From NCBI GenBank assembly GCA_038210135.1, contig JBBQWZ010000060.1, forward strand, positions 1 through 26,775: a stretch of DNA of 26,775 nucleotides. Direction: 5' to 3'. Numbering within the stretch: the first letter of the stretch is position 1; the number at the start of each line of letters is the position of its first letter. The translations under genes and the position numbers were made by a program. This DNA comes from JBBQWZ01 sp038210135 (GTDB lineage Bacteria; Acidobacteriota; Terriglobia; Bryobacterales; Bryobacteraceae). Positions 1 to 9,794 of the stretch are shown here, piece by piece. The notes under the pieces are model-generated. The model did no database searches and had not been told where the DNA came from. It saw only the letters and a list, made by a program, of their open reading frames with translations.

Positions 1-134
1 CTTGGAAAACGCTCCCGCGTTTCCCACATTCCCACAGCGCCTACGATTGCTTCTTTCCTCAAACAAAAAAGAAAGACTCCAGCCTCACCCACCCTCAACG
101 CCCCGCTTCAGGCTCATCCTTCGATGAGAAAATG

Positions 135-252
135 CTCCGGCCTGTGCCCGACTTGATGTAAGCGCCGAACAGCCGCATGGGCCTCCGGCCTGTGCCCGGC
201 TTGATGTAAGCGCCGAACAGCCGCATGGGCCTCCGGCCTGTGCCCGACTCGC
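135..252. repeat. 48-bp tandem direct repeat, 2.4 copies
   Basis: Two full head-to-tail 48-bp units (135-182 and 183-230) differ at about one position, and a third partial unit runs to about 252. Each unit begins CTCCGGCCTGTGCCC. The unit length is a multiple of three, but no convincing gene reads through it; it lies just downstream of the stop of the decayed gene at 253-553. Its core GGCCGGAGGC (reverse strand) also occurs after the TonB-receptor terminator at 17786-17797, which suggests a dispersed intergenic repeat family. There are no spacers, so it is not a CRISPR array. Confidence 0.8.
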
Positions 253-553
253 TTAACGCACCGTGACGTGGCCCGCGTTGCCGTTCCAGTAGTAATTTGT
301 AGACCAACTGGAATTGAAGACGCCCACCATGACGGTATAGTTCCCACCGGGAAGTCCGCTGGTGGACCACGTGTAGGAATGCGTCAGCGTGGACCCCGGG
401 CTGAATCGATTTCGCGCCATCGTAATTCCGGTACATCGCCAGCGATAAATACGTCGGCGACGGGTTCGGCGGCGCGGTCCAACGAGTCGCCAGATACAGG
501 CCTTCGCGGCCGAAAATACCAAGCGCGTCGGCTACCAATCCGGCAAGTGGACG
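253..553 (-). pseudogene. 3' remnant of a glycoside hydrolase family 44-like secreted enzyme
   Basis: Two reading frames carry adjoining pieces of what looks like one exported glycosidase. The upstream piece (about 550 down to 413) reads LGIFGREGLYLATRW and then MYRNYDG, which resembles the conserved C-terminal part of GH44 catalytic domains. After YDGA near 410-421 the sense shifts by one frame to a beta-rich tail containing GGNYTVMVGVF and WSTNYYWNGNAG, ending at a TAA at 253-255. That tail resembles a small carbohydrate-associated beta-sandwich module. GH44 enzymes hydrolyse beta-1,4-glucans and xyloglucan. The catalytic core and signal peptide are missing, because the ankyrin gene ends exactly where the remnant begins. 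The two pieces are also closer together than in a full enzyme, so an internal deletion plus frameshift is likely. The family name is from memory of conserved phrases, not a search. Confidence 0.55.
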
Positions 554-554
554 A

Positions 555-1703
555 TCAGGGCTTGGCTGAGGCGATCTCGAGGTACGAAGCGATCTCAGGT
601 CGATCGCAATGGCGCGCCCAGCCTAGTGGCGTCCCCCGGTAAATTGTGTCCTGAATATCGAGCCGCGCTCCACGCTCCACCAGCAATTTGACGACGCCCA
701 TATGCCCGCCCGCCACCGCCTGGTGCAGTGGAGTCGAATGCGCGTGATTGCCTTCCGGGTTGAAGCGATTCGGATTCTCGCCGGCGTCGAGCAGCAGCCG
801 GACCACCTCGGCGTGGCCGGCCTGTGAGGCCAGAGTGAGCGCCCGGTGCCGCGTCTCCGGCTCAGCTTTCGGCAGCAGATCCCGAACGAAATCCAGCCGC
901 CCCATTCCGGCTGCGGCGGCCAGGTTAGCGATCCGTGCTCCGCGGCGCGCCAACGCTTCCGCCGCTTGCGGATATCCGAAAGCCAGCGCCGCCATCAGCG
1001 GAGTGCCCCAGCGGGAAGTGCTCTCGATCGCCGCTCCGAAGTCCAGCAGCAGTTCGAGCAGCGGAACCTGCACACCGGCCGCAGCCGGATGACCGCTCGA
1101 TACCAACAGCGACATCGTCGTGCAGCCGCTGCCGTACAGGTCGGCGAGCGAATCGACCTCAGCACCGGCTTCGAGCAACAGCCTGGCCACCTCCACCGAA
1201 TTCTTCGGCGAAAGCTGCCGGTAGTGTTCGACGCCGTTCGCGGCAACGTAGTGCAGGAGCGTCGCGCGATGCACCGCAGGATCGAAATTCGTTACGCGAG
1301 TGGACCGCGCAGACACCAATTCCGGATGCTCTTCGAGCAACATCTTCAGCGCCTCGACGTCGCCATGAACAACGGCTTCGACGGCGGCCTCAAAGCGAAA
1401 AACAGGCGACCCCTTTTCGCGAACCGCCTTGGCGTACTCAGCGACCGCAAGCCAATCACGAAAGTTGTAGCAGCGCGCCAGGGCGAGCTTCGCGTCGTCG
1501 AAGCCAAGGTTCGCGTCTTTGATCTTCTCGTCGGGAGACTGCGGCGACAGACACGGAATCTGTTCGTCGAGGAACCGTGGATGCTTGTTGCGGAACACAT
1601 CGAAAGCGCCGGCCTCGCCCGCTTCATAGCTATCGAGCAGAGCTTCGGCCTGCGCCTCGTACTGGGTCAGCGGAGCGTTAAAGCGAAGCGGTTTGAATTC
1701 CAT
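555..1703 (-). CDS. ankyrin-repeat protein
   Basis: This 382-residue protein has no signal peptide or membrane segment, so it is probably cytoplasmic. The first 100 residues form a non-repeat helical region. From about residue 104 on there are ankyrin-type units, for example VEALKMLLEEHPELV (116-130), VEVARLLLEAGAEVD (170-184), PLLELLLDFGAAIE (214-227), AEVVRLLLDAGENPN (298-312) and a canonical TPLHQAVAGGHMGVVKLLVERGA (324-346). Ankyrin repeats bind proteins; no partner can be deduced. The ATG at 1703 is preceded by AGAGGG at good spacing. It starts 38 bp after the secA stop on the same strand and may be cotranscribed with it. Its 3' end abuts the GH44-like remnant, so this end marks a rearrangement junction. 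Confidence 0.85.
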   Translation of the reverse strand: MEFKPLRFNAPLTQYEAQAEALLDSYEAGEAGAFDVFRNKHPRFLDEQIPCLSPQSPDEKIKDANLGFDDAKLALARCYNFRDWLAVAEYAKAVREKGSPVFRFEAAVEAVVHGDVEALKMLLEEHPELVSARSTRVTNFDPAVHRATLLHYVAANGVEHYRQLSPKNSVEVARLLLEAGAEVDSLADLYGSGCTTMSLLVSSGHPAAAGVQVPLLELLLDFGAAIESTSRWGTPLMAALAFGYPQAAEALARRGARIANLAAAAGMGRLDFVRDLLPKAEPETRHRALTLASQAGHAEVVRLLLDAGENPNRFNPEGNHAHSTPLHQAVAGGHMGVVKLLVERGARLDIQDTIYRGTPLGWARHCDRPEIASYLEIASAKP

Positions 1704-1741
1704 CGCTGTATCCCTCTAGGATTTGCTCCGCGTGCGCGCGG

Positions 1742-4585
<2,844 letters not shown>

Positions 4586-4693
4586 ATCGTCTCTCTTCTC
4601 TTTGCATCACAAATGTGCCGAATTGCAGGCGCATTTGCACTTATCAGTCTGGAACCAAGCCGCATTGCACAGCGGCAAAAAAGTAGCAAGGAG
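4586..4693 (-). promoter_or_regulatory. spacer before secA with hairpins reaching its ribosome-binding tract
   Basis: This 108-nt stretch links the stop of the small RAPP-ending gene to the secA ATG. Read as mRNA it contains a perfect 5-bp hairpin GCCGC/GCGGC (4676 to 4659, 8-nt loop) and a second stem GUGCAAAU(G)/CAUUUGUG of 8 bp including two wobbles (4639-4632 with 4615-4608). The second stem ends two bases before the purine tract GCAAAGAGAAGAGAG (4605-4591) that must serve as the secA ribosome-binding site. A U-tract right after the upstream stop (CUUUUUUGC, 4683-4675) could alternatively pair with GCAAAGAG at 4605-4598, with one bulge and one G-U pair. This would suit translation-coupled control of secA. 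The pairings were found by eye and no energies were computed. Confidence 0.4.
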
Positions 4694-5092
4694 TTAGAAG
4701 GAAGGTGGAGCGCGAGAGGCGCCGGGCCCGTTCGAGCGAATCGCAATCGGGATCAGCGTAGGCAACGGAATGCGCCACGCAAACACCACCAGCGAGACTT
4801 CGAGCAGCAGACAAACCGCGACCAGCGCGTAGTCGAAATCCGAAGCGGCCTGCCGCAACGATTTCGCGACTGCGTCCATCCGGTTGGCGGAAGTCCGCGC
4901 CGGGGAGGATACGATTCGCGCCGAGACCAGCTTCGTACCGGCAAGTTTCGTGACCCGCGAGAACGAACGCGTGTAACTGCCGGGATGCCCTGCGGCTTCG
5001 GCCGAGGCCGCGCCCATCACGAGCATGGCAAACAGCGCGGCGACGCTGATCGTAATCAGCCTTCCGCGTTCCGCCTTGTTTCTCGCGTGCAT
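4694..5092 (-). CDS. candidate secretion-monitor arrest peptide upstream of secA
   Basis: This 132-residue protein has a basic N-terminus followed by a hydrophobic signal (about 11-29) with Ala-x-Ala cleavage options near 29-34, a short polar region, a second hydrophobic helix (about 88-106), and a tail ending SRAPPSF. The RAPP motif occupies residues 127-130, two residues before the stop. About 20 residues separate the second helix from RAPP, so the tail would still be inside the ribosome tunnel while the helix engages the Sec or YidC machinery. RAPP and RAGP motifs stall ribosomes in the ApdP and SecM peptides, which control Sec genes downstream. Here secA follows after 108 bp. A membrane-protein gene ends 40 bp upstream. 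The ATG at 5092 has AGAGAGG directly adjacent, so a slightly later start is possible. Arrest is inferred, not shown; otherwise this is a hypothetical exported protein. Confidence 0.6.
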   Translation of the reverse strand: MHARNKAERGRLITISVAALFAMLVMGAASAEAAGHPGSYTRSFSRVTKLAGTKLVSARIVSSPARTSANRMDAVAKSLRQAASDFDYALVAVCLLLEVSLVVFAWRIPLPTLIPIAIRSNGPGASRAPPSF

Positions 5093-5132
5093 CCTCTCTA
5101 AGGATAACGCAATCCGCGCCCGCTGTCAGCGC

Positions 5133-5693
5133 CTAGTCAGGCAACCTGCGTGCCTTGCGCTCACGTCTCGTAGATGGATTTTTCTGTGCCGGTTTCTTTG
5201 GCTGCGCGGCGGCCGCGGCCGCCGGATCAGCACCCGCGCCCCGGCTTTGCAGCCAGGCATTTCGAAGAATCTCATTGATCATCGTGACTGCCTTCTGCGC
5301 GTCCGATTGCGGACGCGCCGTCGCGATTCGCTTCATCGGCTTCGAAGTGAAAATGATCGCCACCTTCCCGGTCGCCGATTCCGCCATCAACTTCTGAATG
5401 TCGGCCAAAAGATAATTCCGCTTGTAATACACCGTGCCGAGTCCGCGCCGGATTTGCAGCACCCCTTCGCGAATTCCCACCACGATCGTCACCGGAAGCA
5501 CGACCCAGATCCCGCCGAGAAGGAACCCAAGCGTGATCGCTTCGTTCATTCCTTGCTGTCCCGTCGTCAGATTCCCGAAATCGTCCAACATAAAAAAACC
5601 GGCAAGCAATCCAAACACGATCAGCAATCCGCCGACGAAATAGTTTCCCGGCAATCGCACGAAAAGGCCGCCAGGATGTCTCGTAATTTTCAT
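5133..5693 (-). CDS. two-TM membrane protein of unknown function
   Basis: I do not recognise a named family. The 186-residue product has two hydrophobic segments, about residues 18-36 and 55-75, separated by a short polar loop. A soluble region of about 70 residues follows, with beta-strand-like phrases such as GVLQIRRGLGTVYYKRNYLLADI and KVAIIFTSKPM, reminiscent of bacterial PH-like domains that follow paired helices. The last 40 residues are Ala/Pro/Lys/Arg-rich and very basic. It lies 40 bp before the small RAPP-ending gene and in the same direction as secA, so the three could share a transcript. Its role is unknown; a link to envelope protein traffic is only a positional guess. Confidence 0.65.
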   Translation of the reverse strand: MKITRHPGGLFVRLPGNYFVGGLLIVFGLLAGFFMLDDFGNLTTGQQGMNEAITLGFLLGGIWVVLPVTIVVGIREGVLQIRRGLGTVYYKRNYLLADIQKLMAESATGKVAIIFTSKPMKRIATARPQSDAQKAVTMINEILRNAWLQSRGAGADPAAAAAAQPKKPAQKNPSTRRERKARRLPD

Positions 5694-5820
5694 GGGCGTG
5701 TCATACGCGCAAAGCTTCGCTCGATTATTTCATCTTGAAAGCTCCAACTTCAACGGAGCAATGCGCAGGGTGAAACCCGGTTTTGCCGCCGCCCGTGCCG
5801 CGAGGTTCCACGCCGCCGCG

Positions 5821-8076
5821 CTAATACACCTGCTGCGCGTCCACCACGGCGACCGCCGCGATGTTGACGATATCCGAAACTTCCGCGCCGCGCTGCAACA
5901 CGTGAACTGGCTTAGAAAGGCCCATCAAGATGGGTCCGATGGTCTCGCAGCCGCCGATCCGGCCTAACAATTTATAGGCGACGTTGCCGGCTTCGAGATT
6001 CGGAAACACCAGCACATTGGCCGCGCTCTTGAGCGCGCTGAACGGATAGTCGGCGGCCAGAATCTCCGGATTCACCGCGGTATCCGCCTGCATTTCGCCG
6101 TCGATCATCAAACCCGGCTCGCGCAATCGAACGATCTCGACCGCCCTTCGCACCTTGTCGGCAAGCGGATGGCGGGTCGAACCGAAGTTCGAGAACGACA
6201 ACATCGCGACCCGCGGCACCACATCGAAACGCCGGGCGGCCGACGCCGCATGGATCGCAATTTCGGCCAAGTCTTCAGACGTGGGCTCGATGTTGACCGT
6301 CGCGTCGGCGAGGAAGAACAGCTCGCCGCGCGCCGTAATCAGAAGATAGATGCCAGCCACGCGCTTCGATCCTTCGCGCACTGGAATCACCTGCAGAGCC
6401 GGCCGAATCACCTCCGGATAGTGCTGTGTCAACCCTCCGATCAAAGCGTCGGCATGGCCGGCTTCGACCATCAGCGACCCGAACAATGTGTGGTTCTTCA
6501 GCTGCTCCACCGCTTCGCTCCGGGTGACGCCCTTGCGCTGACGAAGTTCGAAGTAGCGCTGAATGTAGACCGGCAAATCGGGTGACGTCGATGGCTCGAT
6601 GATCGTGACGCCCGGCAGATCGAGCTGTAGCTCCGCGATTTCCCGCTCGATGATTTCGCGATTGCCAAGGAGGATAGGCTGCGCGATGTTCTCGTCAATC
6701 AGAATCTGCGCCGCTCGCAGAATCTTGCGTTCCTCGCCTTCCGGAAACACCACGCGCTTCGGAGCCAACTTCGCCTTGTGAATGATGATGCGCATCACTT
6801 CATGCGCGCGGCCCAGGCGTTTTTCCAGCTGCTCTCGATATTTCGCCAGGTCTACCGGCTTCTGCGCGACGCCGGATTCCATCGCCGCCTTCGCCACCGC
6901 GGTCGCTTCCCACAGCAGGACGCGCGGATCGAATGGCGACGGAATGATGTATTCCGGCCCAAATTGCATGTTTTCGTTGCCGTAGGCGCGGCGTACCGAA
7001 TCCGGTACGTCTTCCTTCGCGAGATCAGCCAGCGCGCGCGTGGCCGCCAGTTTCATCTCGTCGGTGATCGTCGTTGCCCGCACATCCAGCGCTCCGCGGA
7101 AGATGAACGGGAAGCCCAGGACGTTGTTCACCTGGTTGGGATAATCGCTGCGCCCGGTGGCGACGATCGCGTCGGGCCGGGCTTGCTTTGCGAGATGATA
7201 CGGAATTTCCGGATCCGGATTCGCCAGCGCGAAAATGATCGGCCGCGCCGCCATCGGCATCAGCATGTCGGGCGTCACGCAGTTCGCGACACTCAAACCA
7301 AAGAACACATCCGCGCCGCGCAGAGCCTCTTCGAGCGTGCGCAGCGCCGTGTCGTTCGCGAGCTCCAGCTTGTACTTGTTCATCCCCTCGGTGCGGCCTT
7401 TATAAACCACGCCCTTCGAATCGCACAGGATGATATGTTCGCGCTTCACGCCCAGCTTGATGAAGTGCCGCGCGCAGGAAATCGCACTCGCGCCCGCGCC
7501 GGAGATCACCAGCCGGATCTCGTCGATCTTTTTATTCGTCAGCTCCAGCGCATTCAGCAAACCGGCTCCGGAGATGATCGCGGTGCCGTGCTGATCGTCG
7601 TGGAACACCGGGATCTTCATCGTCCGGCGCAGCTCTTCTTCGATCTCGAAACATTCCGGACTCTTGATGTCCTCGAGATTGATCCCGCCAAAAGTCGGCT
7701 CGAGAATCTGGCAGGTGCGAATCACTTCTTTCGGATCTTCGGTGTTGAGTTCGAGATCGAAAACGTCTATGTCGGCGAAGCGTTTGAACAGAACGCCCTT
7801 GCCCTCCATCACCGGTTTGCCCGCGGCGGGGCCTATGTTTCCGAGTCCCAGGACCGCTGTTCCGTTGGTGACGACCGCGACGAGATTGCCCTTCGCCGTG
7901 TAATCGTAAACCAGGTTCGGGTCCCGGAAAATTTCGAGGCACGGCTCGGCAACGCCGGGCGTATAAGCAAGCGACAAGTCGCGCTGCGTCAAACAAGGTT
8001 TGGTGGGGACGACGGCAACCTTACCAGCCGGCGCTGAAGCATGATACTCAAGCGCGTCCGATTTGCGAACACTCAT
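5821..8076 (-). CDS. maeB: NADP-dependent malic enzyme (MaeB type) with phosphotransacetylase-like C-terminus
   Basis: It decarboxylates malate oxidatively to pyruvate with reduction of NADP, supplying NADPH and pyruvate. The 751-residue length fits the two-domain MaeB family. Residues 1-430 are the malic enzyme: the catalytic tyrosine in LAYTPGVAEPC (Y38), the lysine in VMEGKGVLFKRF (K93), the metal-binding HDDQHGTA (159-166) and the Rossmann motif GAGASA (193-198). Residues from about 435 on match the phosphate acetyl/butyryl transferase fold, for example RVVFPEGEERKILRAA and a closing stretch around NVLVFPNLEAGNVAYKLLGR. In MaeB this domain is thought to bind acetyl-CoA as a regulator and not to be a working transferase. 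The ATG at 8076 gives the usual N-terminus. It is divergent from the M28 peptidase gene across 71 bp. Confidence 0.96.
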   Translation of the reverse strand: MSVRKSDALEYHASAPAGKVAVVPTKPCLTQRDLSLAYTPGVAEPCLEIFRDPNLVYDYTAKGNLVAVVTNGTAVLGLGNIGPAAGKPVMEGKGVLFKRFADIDVFDLELNTEDPKEVIRTCQILEPTFGGINLEDIKSPECFEIEEELRRTMKIPVFHDDQHGTAIISGAGLLNALELTNKKIDEIRLVISGAGASAISCARHFIKLGVKREHIILCDSKGVVYKGRTEGMNKYKLELANDTALRTLEEALRGADVFFGLSVANCVTPDMLMPMAARPIIFALANPDPEIPYHLAKQARPDAIVATGRSDYPNQVNNVLGFPFIFRGALDVRATTITDEMKLAATRALADLAKEDVPDSVRRAYGNENMQFGPEYIIPSPFDPRVLLWEATAVAKAAMESGVAQKPVDLAKYREQLEKRLGRAHEVMRIIIHKAKLAPKRVVFPEGEERKILRAAQILIDENIAQPILLGNREIIEREIAELQLDLPGVTIIEPSTSPDLPVYIQRYFELRQRKGVTRSEAVEQLKNHTLFGSLMVEAGHADALIGGLTQHYPEVIRPALQVIPVREGSKRVAGIYLLITARGELFFLADATVNIEPTSEDLAEIAIHAASAARRFDVVPRVAMLSFSNFGSTRHPLADKVRRAVEIVRLREPGLMIDGEMQADTAVNPEILAADYPFSALKSAANVLVFPNLEAGNVAYKLLGRIGGCETIGPILMGLSKPVHVLQRGAEVSDIVNIAAVAVVDAQQVY

Positions 8077-8147
8077 GGAAGCTTTCAGTGTAACGTTTGC
8101 GAGAAGTTGTTCTCATCGAAACTGGCGCTCGTGTGAAACTAGATTCG

Positions 8148-9731
8148 ATGAAACGTCTCCTCAGCACGCTCGCTCTTGCCGCCGTCGCCGTGTCCGCCGC
8201 CGATTATCCCGCCGAAGCGAAACGCTGGTGGTCGCACATCGAATTTCTCGCGAGCGACGCCCTAGAAGGCCGCGATACGGGATCGCCCGGTCACAAGAAG
8301 GCCGCCGAATACGTCGCGCAGGAATTCGAACGCTCCGGCCTCAAGGCCGCCGGCAAGCAGGGCTACATCCAGCCGGTGCCGTTTCACGTCAAACGGATTG
8401 ACGAGTCGAAATCCAAGCTCGAAATCATCCGCGGCGGCCAGACGCAAAACGTAACGCTGGGCGATACCGCCACTTTCAACCTCCGTTTCGTCGGAGCAGG
8501 GAAGGCCGAAGGCGACGTCATCTTCGTCGGCCACGGCTTGGTGATTCCGGAAGCCAAAGTGAACGATCTCGCCGATGTGGATCTGCGCGGACGCATCGCC
8601 ATGTACATCACCGGCGGCCCCTCCACCATTCCTGGCGCCCTGAAGTCGCATTACTCGACGCGCGGCGAACGCTGGAAGGCACTCGAAAAGGCCGGTGCCA
8701 TTGGAATGGTCGAGATTCCGAATCCGAAGTCCATGGACATTCCCTGGGAACGTTCGAAGCTCGCGCGCTTCATGCCGGTGATGTCGCCCGCCGATCCGAA
8801 GATGGAGGAGACCGCGGGTGTCCAATTCGCGGTCACGCTGAATCCGGCCCGCGCCGACGAGTTCCTGCAAAGCGCGCCGTACAAAATCAAAGATCTGCTC
8901 GCGCTCGCGGACGCCGACAAGCCGCTGCCGCACTTCGCCATCGGAGCCCGTCTCCGCAGCGTCGTCGCCACCACCAACAGCGAAGTCGAGTCGCAAAACA
9001 TCGCCGGAATCCTGCCCGGCAGCGATCCAAAACTCAAAAACGAATACGTCGTCATGACGGCCCACATCGATCACATCGGCAAAGGCGAACCCGTCAACGG
9101 CGATTCGACTTACAACGGAGCGATGGACAATGCCTCCGGTATCGCGTCCCTCATCGAAATCTCCCGCATGATGCGAGAAGCTGGCCTGAAACCGCGCCGC
9201 AGCATTCTTTTTATTGCGGTTACCGGCGAGGAAAAAGGACTGCAAGGCTCTCGTTGGGCCGTCGAACACCCTCTTGTGCCACGCGACAAAATGGTCGCCG
9301 ACATCAATATGGATATGTTTCTGCCGCTGTTTCCGTTGAAGACCATTGAAGTGCAGGGTCTCGTCGAATCCACTCTCGGCGACGACGTCAAAGCCGCCGC
9401 GGAGAAATACGGAGTCGGCGTGCAAGCCGACCAGAACCCCAACCGGAACGCTTTTATCCGCAGCGATCAATACAGTTTTATCAGCAAAGGCATTCCCGCT
9501 CTCGCCTTCAAATTCGGCTTCAGCAAAGGTTCGCCCGAGGCCCAGATTCAAGCCGATTGGTTGAAGAATCGCTATCACGCTCCGTCGGACGATTTGAATC
9601 AGCCGGTCGCCAAAGAAGACGCCGCGAAGTTCAATCGCATTCTGATCGAGCTCTCGATGCGTGTTGCGAATGCGGACAAAAAGCCGGAATGGAAACCCGA
9701 AAGCTTTTTCCGACGCTTCGCCGCGAAGTAG
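8148..9731 (+). CDS. exported M28-family zinc aminopeptidase
   Basis: This is a secreted or periplasmic metallopeptidase of 527 residues. MKRLLSTLALAAVAVSAA is a clear signal peptide, which is why the ATG at 8148 is preferred over an upstream in-frame start at 8097. The middle (about 110-250) fits an inserted PA-like domain. The M28 zinc ligands are all present: H306 and D308 in TAHIDHIG, D327 in GAMDNASG, the catalytic Glu pair E361/E362 in VTGEEKG, D385 in ADINMDM, and H477 in RYHAPSDD. Family members release N-terminal amino acids from peptides, so it may feed peptide uptake. It is a single-gene unit on the plus strand, convergent with the kinase gene 63 bp away. Confidence 0.92.
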   Translation: MKRLLSTLALAAVAVSAADYPAEAKRWWSHIEFLASDALEGRDTGSPGHKKAAEYVAQEFERSGLKAAGKQGYIQPVPFHVKRIDESKSKLEIIRGGQTQNVTLGDTATFNLRFVGAGKAEGDVIFVGHGLVIPEAKVNDLADVDLRGRIAMYITGGPSTIPGALKSHYSTRGERWKALEKAGAIGMVEIPNPKSMDIPWERSKLARFMPVMSPADPKMEETAGVQFAVTLNPARADEFLQSAPYKIKDLLALADADKPLPHFAIGARLRSVVATTNSEVESQNIAGILPGSDPKLKNEYVVMTAHIDHIGKGEPVNGDSTYNGAMDNASGIASLIEISRMMREAGLKPRRSILFIAVTGEEKGLQGSRWAVEHPLVPRDKMVADINMDMFLPLFPLKTIEVQGLVESTLGDDVKAAAEKYGVGVQADQNPNRNAFIRSDQYSFISKGIPALAFKFGFSKGSPEAQIQADWLKNRYHAPSDDLNQPVAKEDAAKFNRILIELSMRVANADKKPEWKPESFFRRFAAK

Positions 9732-9794
9732 TTCGGCTTGCGCTCTCGGTTTGATCTCTCCGCGCAAAACAACCGCGAACGAATTGAGCGGCCG

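Noticed and set aside
135..252. Tandem repeats as a small CRISPR array
   Set aside because: The 48-bp units abut directly with no unique spacers and no cas gene is nearby.
4659..4676. GCCGC/GCGGC hairpin as a terminator between the small gene and secA
   Set aside because: On the coding (minus) strand the U-tract precedes the stem instead of following it, so termination is unlikely; treated as part of the leader structure.
4613..5101. Plus-strand frame of 162 codons opposite the small gene before secA
   Set aside because: Highly charged composition (Arg/Gln-rich) with no hydrophobic or domain pattern, whereas the minus frame has a clean signal peptide and membrane helix and fits the gene order.
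6778..8037. Long plus-strand open frame of 419 codons
   Set aside because: Antisense to maeB, with Arg/His-rich low-quality composition and no motif.
8262..9767. Minus-strand open frame of 501 codons
   Set aside because: Mirror frame of the M28 peptidase, which has a signal peptide and all its zinc ligands.
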